A stretch of 64,000 nt of DNA, taken from contig JAUFOR010000008.1 of NCBI GenBank assembly GCA_040285745.1, positions 1,240,001 through 1,304,000 on the forward strand, in the 5' to 3' direction. The number at the start of each line of letters is the position of its first letter. The stretch's first letter is position 1. A program made the position numbers and the translations under genes. Below the pieces are notes generated by a model. The model did no database searches. It saw nothing but the letters and a program-made list of their open reading frames with translations, and had not been told where the DNA came from. The stretch is from Barthelona sp. PCE. Lineage: Eukaryota > Metamonada: BaSk clade. This document shows positions 46,594-54,754 of this stretch, piece by piece.

Positions 46594-47137
46594 CAGAACC
46601 TCGATTAACTATGGTGTCCATAAGTATCGTGTCCATTCCAATCTCGTACTCAGCATATTCTAGTCGCTTAGCGCGTTTTAGGAATAAAATATTTGCTGTC
46701 GGACAAGCAATCATCCTATTAAAAGGGACTTCTTGCTTCTCGGTGGTGCTCTCGTGCTCGTGTGTGGGGAAAAACTCAACACGTGCTGTTGTTTCTGATG
46801 GAAAACTCTTACAAATACCTCTGTACAATGCGGTGGTGTATACTTTCTCATCTTCAAGGTAATACTGTGCCATAACCAAATCACCAACTTCTACGTCGAT
46901 TTCCCAGCTCAGTGGCATGAGGAAGCTACCTGGGAGTGTGATAATCGGTTGTTCTTTATCGTGCGGATCGCGAAGATAGAAAACACCTTCGCTGTCGTCA
47001 TAATCCACCACCTGGAAGGTGCTGTAGCCCTCAATGTCAGAACCAACAAAATATGGTGCTGCTACAATTGTGTTTGTGGGAAAAGGCTGTACGTTTGAAG
47101 CCTGTGCTGATTTCTTGCTTGATGATGCTTTTGGCAT
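46589..47137 (-). CDS. SGF29: SGF29-like tandem Tudor protein (SAGA subunit)
   Basis: 182 aa. After a Ser/Lys-rich head of ~20 residues, the sequence follows the SGF29 C-terminal double Tudor: V-A-A-P-Y-F with F-Q-V-V-D-Y-D-D-S-E-G-V-F-Y-L-R-D (first Tudor), L-P-G-S-F-L-M-P-L-S, then V-G-D-L-V-M-A-Q-Y-Y ... Y-T-T-A-L-Y-R-G and V-E-F-F-P ... V-P-F-N-R-M-I-A-C-P (second Tudor). SGF29 reads H3K4 methylation for the SAGA acetyltransferase. The usual N-terminal coiled coil that joins SAGA/ADA is nearly absent, making this a minimal form. Divergent from the ZIP gene. Confidence 0.75.
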   Translation of the reverse strand: MPKASSSKKSAQASNVQPFPTNTIVAAPYFVGSDIEGYSTFQVVDYDDSEGVFYLRDPHDKEQPIITLPGSFLMPLSWEIDVEVGDLVMAQYYLEDEKVYTTALYRGICKSFPSETTARVEFFPTHEHESTTEKQEVPFNRMIACPTANILFLKRAKRLEYAEYEIGMDTILMDTIVNRGSE

Positions 47138-47320
47138 TTGCTAATCTTCAGAAATTGAGTGAATACCCAGGAATAAATGCAAGAAAGGGATCAATTTATG
47201 AAAACAAGAAACAATTGGCCTTAAACACCGAACTTGGGTTCCATCTGGATGCAGATACCACAATACCATATTTTTCGCTTGTTAAGGTGGTAATACAAAT
47301 AAGTCCCATATCTCACTTCG

Positions 47321-48175
47321 ATGATAACATTCTTTGGTGTTTTTGCATTTACAACCGTCCTTCTTTTGGGTATCATTGGCGGATTCCTTCCCCTACTTGT
47401 TTACAAGTGTGTAACCCCAAGCAGAATTGATTCATTTACTGCAAAGGCAAACCTCTTTGCCGGTGGTGTATTTCTCTCCGCAGCTTTTGTCCACCTCCTC
47501 CCCGACGCATTCGAAGAGCTCACTGAACTCACTGAAAATGCACCATTTAATGTCAGTGGAGTCATTCTCTTCTTCTCTTTCCTTTTTATCATGATCCTGG
47601 ATCAGAGCACCCACGGAAGCGCGCACGGCCACAAGGATAAGGTGGAGATTGATATTGAGGAAGAGCACAGCCACAATGATTTATTGCTAACTACAAAAGG
47701 CGAGGCTTCAAACAGTGGTATACTGCTAGCAGTACTACTCAGTGTGCACTCGCTTTTTGCTGGTCTCTCACTTGGTCTTACAAGCGACACAGGTGCATAT
47801 GCAATTCTTATTGCCATTTACGCCCATAAAGGAACAGCTGCGTTCTCTCTGGGCATCGCCCTAGACCCCTTCACCACTTCCCGCAAGACATACTCCAGAA
47901 TAATCCTTGCTTTTAGTGCCTGTACCCCAGTTGGGATCGCACTAGGTATTTTCTTGAAGACACTCTTTGAGGAATATACCACCGTCGTCACCTGGTTCAG
48001 TGGCGTCGGCTCAATCATTGCTTGTGCCACGTTCCTTTATGTCGGAATCATTGAGCTAATCATGCCATACTACAAGAAGAAAATTTCTGCTGCAAAGAGC
48101 GGTTTTTACATTGTGCTCGGTGGTATTGTTATGATCATCGTTGCCATTCTTGAATCTGTTTATGGAGATGAATAA
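47321..48175 (+). CDS. ZIP-family zinc transporter (SLC39-like)
   Basis: 284 aa with eight TM segments: three before and five after a cytosolic loop containing His-rich H-G-S-A-H-G-H and E-E-E-H-S-H (about residues 96-118). TM2/3 has F-V-H-L-L-P-D-A. TM4 has V-H-S-L-F-A-G-L-S-L-G and TM5 A-H-K-G-T-A-A-F-S-L-G, the metal-binding signatures of the ZIP I/II group (human ZIP1-3, plant IRT). It should import Zn2+ or Fe2+ into the cytosol. In TM4, Ala replaces the usual Glu of H-x-x-x-E-G, which may alter metal preference. Confidence 0.9.
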   Translation: MITFFGVFAFTTVLLLGIIGGFLPLLVYKCVTPSRIDSFTAKANLFAGGVFLSAAFVHLLPDAFEELTELTENAPFNVSGVILFFSFLFIMILDQSTHGSAHGHKDKVEIDIEEEHSHNDLLLTTKGEASNSGILLAVLLSVHSLFAGLSLGLTSDTGAYAILIAIYAHKGTAAFSLGIALDPFTTSRKTYSRIILAFSACTPVGIALGIFLKTLFEEYTTVVTWFSGVGSIIACATFLYVGIIELIMPYYKKKISAAKSGFYIVLGGIVMIIVAILESVYGDE

Positions 48176-48186
48176 TTCTATTATAA

Positions 48187-48497
48187 CTACTGGTCTTTCT
48201 GGTTGTTTAATGATGTCACAATCTCCTCAAGCTCGTTGATACGTGAATTCATACCGTCAACTTAATGTTAGTCTGTTACAAAAAAAAATCGCAACTTCCT
48301 TTCCCTTGTCAATAACACAGTAAATTGAATCGCAATCCCTGTGCAAAGTGAGAAGAGTGCATCTTTAAAACCATACTTTTGCTTAAAATGGTGTCAGCCA
48401 TGTTTTGAAAACGCTGCTTCATCTCGTTCAATGTATCTTCAACGACGCGATCCAGGTCCTGGGCAGTCTCGATCTTTTTGTCCTCTGGGCTCGACAT
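48187..48497 (-). CDS. HSBP1: heat shock factor binding protein 1 (HSBP1), spliced
   Basis: Coding parts are 48497-48377 and 48260-48187, giving 64 aa after removal of a 116-nt intron. The product is the classic small trimeric coiled coil: A-Q-D-L-D-R-V-V-E-D-T-L-N-E-M-K-Q-R-F-Q, M-A-D-T-I-L-S-K joined to I-D-G-M-N-S-R-I-N-E-L-E-E. HSBP1 binds the HSF1 trimer and assists WASH complex assembly. The second exon alone is only 74 nt. Convergent with the ZIP gene (11 bp between stops) and divergent from Cpn60. Confidence 0.9.
48261..48376 (-). other. spliceosomal intron, 116 nt, in HSBP1
   Basis: Starts GTATGG and ends AGACTAACATTAAG. Removal joins S-K to I-D-G-M-N-S-R-I, in exact HSBP1 register. 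An eight-T run precedes the branch-like TAAC by a dozen bases. Confidence 0.9.
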
Positions 48498-48547
48498 CTA
48501 TATATAATGCTGTGATAAGGTGATTATTTTCCTTTGCAACTTTAAAA

Positions 48548-50200
48548 ATGATTTCTCGCTTGCACAATGGTTGTGTGCGGAGCAGGGGGCTTATGCGGGG
48601 GCTCGCCGGCGTAAAATCTACACAAAATGTCTTGTTTGGGGAAGATGCCATTCAGCAACTAAAGGTTGGCGTTGACTGTATCCATAATGCTGTGGCTTCA
48701 ACGCTCGGGCCCAGGGGCAGGAACGTCCTCATTGACACAGAATACTTCCCACGGGTCACCAAAGACGGGTACACGGTTGCTCAGAATCTCACGCTTTCGG
48801 ATCGCTTCCCCAACATGGCTGTGAGCCTGATAAAGCAGGCTGCCCTGAAAACAAACACTGAAGCCGGTGACGGAACAACAACCGCCACGATTCTTGCGTG
48901 TTCGATCTTCAACGAAGCGCAGAAGCGTATTTCGTCTGGTTGCCATCCTGTAGAGCTCCGCCGTGGCATCGAGCGTGCCGTGGCAGTCGCAGAGAAGGTG
49001 TTGAATGATCTTAAAAGACCACTTTCCAAGGAGCACACAGAAACTATTGCTTACATATCATGTGGTGATGACCCTTCATTAACTGCACTTCTGATGGAGG
49101 CGTTCGATGCAGTGGGTCCTGACGGGGTCGTACACGTCGAACGTGGTAATGAGTTTAAGGTTGACGTCGCTGAGGGTTTCATTTATCCATCAGGGCCATT
49201 ACCGCATGTTTTACACAATAGCGCGACTGTATCCGTAGACAAGGCGCTCATCGTCGCTACTGGAGACCCCATAAACAGGGTCGATGAGATCGTGCCACTT
49301 TTACAAAAGCTCCACTCAACAAAAAAATCGTGCTTACTGATTGCACCTGACTTTGCCGACGATGTGAAGACGACACTGCTGGTAAATAGAGTGAGGGGTA
49401 CAGTTGACGTTATTCCAGTCAAAGCAGTCGGGTATGGATCAAAGCAGGTGCTCCAGCTGGAAGACTTGTGCTCAGCTACAGGCGCCATGCTCATATCCAG
49501 AGCGGATGACGGGTCCCTGGAGTCTCTCAAGGACGAGCACTTTGGTTTGGTGGAGCGGGCGATTATATCTCCAAGTCAGATTGCATTGACCCCATCCTCA
49601 AACGAAGATATAGCGTCTGCCGTCACAGAAAGGGTGCAAGAGCTGCAGAAGGAGCTGGAAACAACAGAAATGGAGTACGACAAAACACTAATTCAAATGC
49701 GACTGGGTCGCCTTCGTGGATGCACAGCGACAATCACAGTTGGCGGACTGTCGGACGTCGATGTCGACGAGAAGAAGGATAGGCTGGTCGATGCTGTTCA
49801 TGCCGTTCACGTAGCTTCGAAAGAGGGTGTCGTGCCTGGTGGCGGTGCCACACTACTGCTTGCAGCCCAGAAGGTGCGTGATGAGCTCGGCAAGGCAAGG
49901 ACATTCGATGAAAGAGGAGGAATGGAAGCGGTCGAGAGCGCCTTACGCCAGCCGATCATGAGACTATGTAAGAACGCCAATATTGACGCTGGGCTCATTA
50001 TGCAGCGCATCACCGCAGCAGTAACGCCAGGAGACGTGGTTTACGATGCTGAAAATGGCGTGTTTGGAAACCCTTATGAAATAGGAGTTTTGGATCCCGT
50101 AGCCGTCGAGTTAGCTGCATTGAGGAACGCAGCATCTGTCAGCGGTACACTTGTCACGGCATCAACAATCATTTCAAAGCCACAGAATAATGAGGAGTAA
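48548..50200 (+). CDS. CPN60: mitochondrial-type chaperonin Cpn60 (HSP60), divergent
   Basis: 550 aa. The first ~22 residues (M-I-S-R-L-H ... R-S-R-G-L-M-R) lack acidic residues, are Arg-rich and amphipathic, like a mitochondrial or MRO presequence. GroEL-type blocks follow: S-T-L-G-P-R-G-R-N-V, E-A-G-D-G-T-T-T-A-T (about 105-114), V-P-G-G-G-A-T-L-L and Y-D-A-E-N-G ... D-P-V-A-V-E-L-A-A-L-R-N-A. It folds imported proteins in the organelle matrix. The usual C-terminal Gly-Gly-Met tail is missing (ends N-N-E-E) and the apical domain is diverged, as in reduced organelles. AGTAAA overlaps the stop. Confidence 0.9.
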   Translation: MISRLHNGCVRSRGLMRGLAGVKSTQNVLFGEDAIQQLKVGVDCIHNAVASTLGPRGRNVLIDTEYFPRVTKDGYTVAQNLTLSDRFPNMAVSLIKQAALKTNTEAGDGTTTATILACSIFNEAQKRISSGCHPVELRRGIERAVAVAEKVLNDLKRPLSKEHTETIAYISCGDDPSLTALLMEAFDAVGPDGVVHVERGNEFKVDVAEGFIYPSGPLPHVLHNSATVSVDKALIVATGDPINRVDEIVPLLQKLHSTKKSCLLIAPDFADDVKTTLLVNRVRGTVDVIPVKAVGYGSKQVLQLEDLCSATGAMLISRADDGSLESLKDEHFGLVERAIISPSQIALTPSSNEDIASAVTERVQELQKELETTEMEYDKTLIQMRLGRLRGCTATITVGGLSDVDVDEKKDRLVDAVHAVHVASKEGVVPGGGATLLLAAQKVRDELGKARTFDERGGMEAVESALRQPIMRLCKNANIDAGLIMQRITAAVTPGDVVYDAENGVFGNPYEIGVLDPVAVELAALRNAASVSGTLVTASTIISKPQNNEE

Positions 50201-50201
50201 A
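50196..50201 (+). terminator. AGTAAA poly(A)-type signal overlapping the Cpn60 stop
   Basis: The TAA stop forms part of AGTAAA. Confidence 0.4.
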
Positions 50202-50253
50202 GTTAGATATTGATGCAGGTGTATTACCAATTTCTTCCTTTTTCTCAACTTCT

Positions 50254-51798
50254 ATGTTAGATTTAATCGGTTTCAAGGGTCTCATTGGATATGCCGTGTA
50301 TTTTGTTATCATATGCATTATTTGCGTTTGGCAAATTAACAAACTAGCAGATCCTGAACAGTCAGAGGGTAGCTCCAAGACTGTGGCGGCTGTCGGCATG
50401 ATCATTGCCTTCATGGCGTTATCCATCATCCCAATTGACGTGTTCAACGTTAACAATGCTGATGCTGTTTCATGGGACGTGTATGACACTCGTGCAACCA
50501 CTATTAAGGCCGTGTACATCATTGTATTCGTCCTCATGATACTGTACATGTTTGTCCTCGTTCCTTTGGTCTACTTTTACTATGAGGAGGGTGAGATTCA
50601 CAGTTCATCTGACCGTATGCGTGCGGCCATCCGCTATACCGTCATGTTCCTCGTGATACTGCTGATACTGATCGTGGCAGGCATTTTTTTCGGCCCATCA
50701 CTCGATAATCTCGACCCCGACCTCGATTGGGCAAAGAAGGTCCTCTCAGACTCGCTCACCCTCAACGCCCTCTACTTTGTGGTTGGCATCTTTGCTGCAA
50801 TAGGTGTTGTCATATTTGTCCTCTTTACTGGCTTTGGTATGGCATGGATTCCGATTCGTATGATGGCTTTACCGTGTCTGTCTGGTGAATCTTTCTTCTC
50901 ACAAGAGAAGAAGAGCCTTAATAAGCTCATTAATTCCACGTCAAGAAACGAGCCTGCTTCAACAACTGGGCGTTTTAATGCTGTTTCTAAGAAACGTAGC
51001 TCTTACGGATATACCAGCGTTCGCACCGTCAACGATAAGCAGAAGGCCCTCGAGGAGAAGATATCAAAGTACGATCGGAACAGAAAACTTCTGGCTCCTT
51101 TCAGTGTAATTCTTGGTATCCTTCTCTTTTTCTCCAATCTCTGCATTGTAATCGCCCTGGCGTTCACAGCACTGGGAACTTTCGGCGGTGCTGACTTTGC
51201 AGAATACACCAATGTGAATTTTGTTGACAAGTTGATTGGTGTTTTGATTGATTACACCCCGATGGATTTCATTGCGTTTTCAGTCATTATCCTGCTCCTG
51301 TTCTTCATCACGATGCAGGCCATCATCCGCCTGGACATTGGATGCCTCGTGTGTTCCCTGTTTAAGTTGGAAAAGAAAAAGTCAGATACTCAGGCACTCC
51401 TTCTCTTCGGTGTATACATGGCATTCTTCCTTTTTGCACAGTCGCAGGTCCTGTATACGCTGACGCCCCAGTACGCGACGTTCGGGTCGCTCACGTACAT
51501 CAATGAGACAACAATCGACATTGTGACGGGTGAAACGCATAACGTTACTTTACCTTGCTCTTGGTCAGCTTTGAACGATACAAGGCCCCTTGACCCGAGT
51601 GCCCCATCACTTTGCGTGCCTTCAGAGATGGCAAAGGTTCACCAGTCATTGATTTTGAACCCCATATTCAAGCAAATTTTCACCTACGCCAATGTTGGCT
51701 TCATTGCTATTTATGTTCTGGCAACATTCTATAGTCTGGTAACAGCAATGGCACCGAAAAAGGTTGAGGAGGACGAACTTCGTAGACCGTATGTTTAA
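50254..51798 (+). CDS. LMBR1-domain membrane protein (LMBRD1-like)
   Basis: 514 aa, about nine TM segments. The LMBR1 signature is visible in V-L-V-P-L-V-Y-F-Y-Y-E-E (about residues 103-114) and the first helices (D-L-I-G-F-K ... P-I-D-V-F-N-V-N). A large cytosolic loop (about 210-285) is basic and Ser-rich. LMBRD1 sits on lysosomes and works with ABCD4 to export cobalamin; LMBR1/LIMR relatives are lipocalin receptors. The F-Y-Y-E-E core favours the LMBRD1 branch. A luminal loop with two N-glycosylation sequons lies near residue 420-440. AGTAAAT closely follows the stop. Confidence 0.78.
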   Translation: MLDLIGFKGLIGYAVYFVIICIICVWQINKLADPEQSEGSSKTVAAVGMIIAFMALSIIPIDVFNVNNADAVSWDVYDTRATTIKAVYIIVFVLMILYMFVLVPLVYFYYEEGEIHSSSDRMRAAIRYTVMFLVILLILIVAGIFFGPSLDNLDPDLDWAKKVLSDSLTLNALYFVVGIFAAIGVVIFVLFTGFGMAWIPIRMMALPCLSGESFFSQEKKSLNKLINSTSRNEPASTTGRFNAVSKKRSSYGYTSVRTVNDKQKALEEKISKYDRNRKLLAPFSVILGILLFFSNLCIVIALAFTALGTFGGADFAEYTNVNFVDKLIGVLIDYTPMDFIAFSVIILLLFFITMQAIIRLDIGCLVCSLFKLEKKKSDTQALLLFGVYMAFFLFAQSQVLYTLTPQYATFGSLTYINETTIDIVTGETHNVTLPCSWSALNDTRPLDPSAPSLCVPSEMAKVHQSLILNPIFKQIFTYANVGFIAIYVLATFYSLVTAMAPKKVEEDELRRPYV

Positions 51799-51876
51799 AG
51801 TAAATGTAAGTAATAGAGTGTTTTCTCATTCCAGTCCTTATTCATTACTTTTTTTGGGGTGCATGAAATAAGCAGT

Positions 51877-54744
51877 ATGACATCAGTGACCGTTCGAGAA
51901 CGGATTAAGTACCTAAAAAGCGAAATTAAAGGTTTCGAAAGATCATTTCAACAAATTAATGGCCGAAAACCAACAAAAAAAGATATCACTGTGACGATTT
52001 CGCAGTATATAGTGGAGTTTAAGACGTTAAAATCGCAATTGAAAGACAAAAAGACGAAACTTACTGATCATATACAAGGAGAGGTAAGACCTCGCTCTAC
52101 GATTACACCCAGGAGTATATCTAGAGGTACCCCCTTCTCACCAGTGACTCCAAGCTCTCCATCAAGCGCTGTGTCACAGTTTTCTCCAATATCGATTCTA
52201 AAACCCTTCAGCCCTGCGAATATTAGCCCCCCTTCCCTGCCCATGGCATCTGCTCCAGAGCAACCAGGATCTGTCTTTGAGATCATTCGACCTGCAGCGA
52301 AACATGCACAGCCTTATCAAAGCATCTTTTCTTCTTCTACCAATCCCAAAATGATAGTTCAAGCGACATCACCTGTTTCTCCGGGTCCGGTGATGAGTCC
52401 TATGAGCCCGTGGGAACGTGAAGACGAGGAGGCAACAAGCCCTAATTTCTTGAGCGATGACGATCCGATAGAGAGCCCTGGGTTCGAGCCTGCGCCTTAC
52501 GTATCGCCCGTGCAGAGGCGCTCGAAAAGTAAGCAACTCAGGATAACGACAAAGCTGGATTTTGATATGCCTGCATCCCAGCTGGCTGCCTGTCGCACTC
52601 TAGAGTTTCTCGAGACCACAACCAAAAAACAGCGCGTGTACAGCAGTCGCAGACACACAAAATCATCTTTCAAAGCAAGAAGGGGTGGCCGTAGAAAACT
52701 TGTTGAGGATTTGGAGGTGAGCGACACGTTTGACAGATTCGAAAAGAAAAGAACCGACTCTCTGAGTATTAAGCAGAACCCACGCATGATTGGGCGATCT
52801 CTTGCTGAGTATTTTGACAGCCGAGACATTGAGCCGAGACAATACCAAACGGAAGTGGTACACTCCATAATACAGAATAAGAACACGCTTCTCATCGCAC
52901 CGACTGGCTACGGAAAATCAGTTACGTACCAGATCGCTGCAGAAATCGCAATAGAGGAAAACAGAGGTGTTGTTGTCGTCATTGCTCCTCTAATTTCACT
53001 AATGGACGACCAAATACGTACTCTACCACCGCGTCTTCAGGAGAGAACGGGTGTTTTCAAGTACGGGGGCGCAAACGAGACGGTTTTGAAGGGCGTGATT
53101 GATGGTACCATAAAAATAGTTTTCCTCGCAGTGGAGCGTTTAAGCACCCCTATTTTCGCAAGGTTTATGGCAGCGTGCACTGTAGCGTTTGTTGTCATCG
53201 ATGAGGCCCACTGTATTTCAGAATGGAGTCATACATTTCGCCCAGCATATTTTGACATTCCCGTTAAGTTCACAAAGGATACCCCCTTCCTGGGCTTGAC
53301 CGCGACTGCCAGTCAGCGTGTGATTCGGTCAATATCAGCGTACCTTGGCATAGAAAATGTCTTCAGACCGCCGAAAATTATCAACACATGCTACAACTAT
53401 CGTGGTATTCTCTGTCGCAACTTTGAGGACCGCATGCGTGTCTTCTATGACGTTGTGAAGCGCCTTGGACCCAACGATAAGCTGTTGGTTTACTTCAATT
53501 TTACGCAACACATTGAGGCTGTGCAGGATATGCTCCAACGTAAAAAAGTCCCGTGCGCAACGTACTACGGTAGAAAAAACACACAGGATAAGGAGTTCGC
53601 GCAGAATGCCTTCCTCGAGGGTAAGATTCGCATTCTGTTGATCACCACTTCATTTGCAATGGGCATAGATATACCTGACATCACCAGGCTCGTTATGTTC
53701 AGCGTCCCACGTTCCCCTGAGATGTTCGTGCAGGTAGGAGGCCGTGTGGGTCGTGGAGACCCGTCCAAAACGTACCCAATTGACATTCTTTTTGACCGCA
53801 ATGAGTTCTACACAGTACACACATCCATAGCCCGCCAGCTCCCTCCAAAGGCACACCTGGTGGATGCTGTGAGCCGATGGCTGCTCCGAGACACGGCAGA
53901 CGATCGCTGTATTTACTGCTATCATGATCGACTATCAAGTGATCAGACAGACGTTGCGTGTAATATTCTACTTTCTTTGCTACAAAACGCAGGCGTGCCC
54001 GTGAAAAAGACACCTCAGAAGACGGCAATTATGCTAAGAATCAAGTTCGCGTCGATGGACGACCGAGTCCAGAAGAATATGGTCCCTTCCTTTTTTAATG
54101 TATTGCGGGCTGCCTCCGTTCCTCACCCGTTCCAGCGGCAGTTCTTCATGGTCAACATGCTGAATCTCCTCGAGGATGGAATGAGTCTAGAGGATGCAAA
54201 AGCTGAGGTCGACCACCTGAAGCAGGAGAAGTTGCTGACGGCCGTCTTCGTTGACCGAAACTGGCTGGTGTCCTCGATCGAAATGGACACCGATTTTAGC
54301 ATACTGCAGGCTACTGACCTGGCCCATGAGTGCAACACCAGATTCTGCGCGATTAATAGTGTCAATGCAGCACGCTTTCAATATCTCTCGGACAGAATCC
54401 ATAAGCGATGCCGTCACAGCACGTTCGAGGATGTCACAAACTCGATGAACAACAGCTTGATGGAGTACCTGAACCACGAAACAGGAACGCTGCAGGTTGA
54501 TAATAGTGACTTATTTTTACCTTTGGACGAGGATGTGAAGCGCGATATAGAGACTTATTATGCGTCAGTTGTCACCCGTGAGCCTCGCCTTGCAGGTTAT
54601 AACTTCTACAATCAACTATACGCCACTCAACAGGATAGGAGAATATCCACGGTCGTAAACGAGACGGAACAGTTGCAGCACGACATCAACGACATCATTA
54701 TTTACATAGAACAGTTAGCAGAAGATGCAGAGAAAGTGATGTAA
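51877..54744 (+). CDS. RecQ helicase with Sld2/RECQL4-like N-terminus
   Basis: 955 aa from M-T-S-V-T-V-R-E-R-I-K. Residues about 8-60 match the Sld2 homology region of RECQL4: I-K-G-F-E-R-S-F, N-G-R-K-P-T-K-K-D-I, then a Y-x-x-x-F-x-x-L-K helix. A Ser/Pro-rich linker of S-P motifs (about 65-205) follows, likely CDK-regulated as in Sld2. The helicase core has A-P-T-G-Y-G-K-S (~345), V-V-I-D-E-A-H-C-I-S-E-W-S-H (~440) and G-R-V-G-R-G-D (~625). RECQL4/Sld2 helps load CDC45-MCM-GINS at origins. Motif VI has V and G in place of the usual A and D. No RQC or HRDC domain was recognised. Confidence 0.85.
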   Translation: MTSVTVRERIKYLKSEIKGFERSFQQINGRKPTKKDITVTISQYIVEFKTLKSQLKDKKTKLTDHIQGEVRPRSTITPRSISRGTPFSPVTPSSPSSAVSQFSPISILKPFSPANISPPSLPMASAPEQPGSVFEIIRPAAKHAQPYQSIFSSSTNPKMIVQATSPVSPGPVMSPMSPWEREDEEATSPNFLSDDDPIESPGFEPAPYVSPVQRRSKSKQLRITTKLDFDMPASQLAACRTLEFLETTTKKQRVYSSRRHTKSSFKARRGGRRKLVEDLEVSDTFDRFEKKRTDSLSIKQNPRMIGRSLAEYFDSRDIEPRQYQTEVVHSIIQNKNTLLIAPTGYGKSVTYQIAAEIAIEENRGVVVVIAPLISLMDDQIRTLPPRLQERTGVFKYGGANETVLKGVIDGTIKIVFLAVERLSTPIFARFMAACTVAFVVIDEAHCISEWSHTFRPAYFDIPVKFTKDTPFLGLTATASQRVIRSISAYLGIENVFRPPKIINTCYNYRGILCRNFEDRMRVFYDVVKRLGPNDKLLVYFNFTQHIEAVQDMLQRKKVPCATYYGRKNTQDKEFAQNAFLEGKIRILLITTSFAMGIDIPDITRLVMFSVPRSPEMFVQVGGRVGRGDPSKTYPIDILFDRNEFYTVHTSIARQLPPKAHLVDAVSRWLLRDTADDRCIYCYHDRLSSDQTDVACNILLSLLQNAGVPVKKTPQKTAIMLRIKFASMDDRVQKNMVPSFFNVLRAASVPHPFQRQFFMVNMLNLLEDGMSLEDAKAEVDHLKQEKLLTAVFVDRNWLVSSIEMDTDFSILQATDLAHECNTRFCAINSVNAARFQYLSDRIHKRCRHSTFEDVTNSMNNSLMEYLNHETGTLQVDNSDLFLPLDEDVKRDIETYYASVVTREPRLAGYNFYNQLYATQQDRRISTVVNETEQLQHDINDIIIYIEQLAEDAEKVM

Positions 54745-54754
54745 CAAGAATAAA

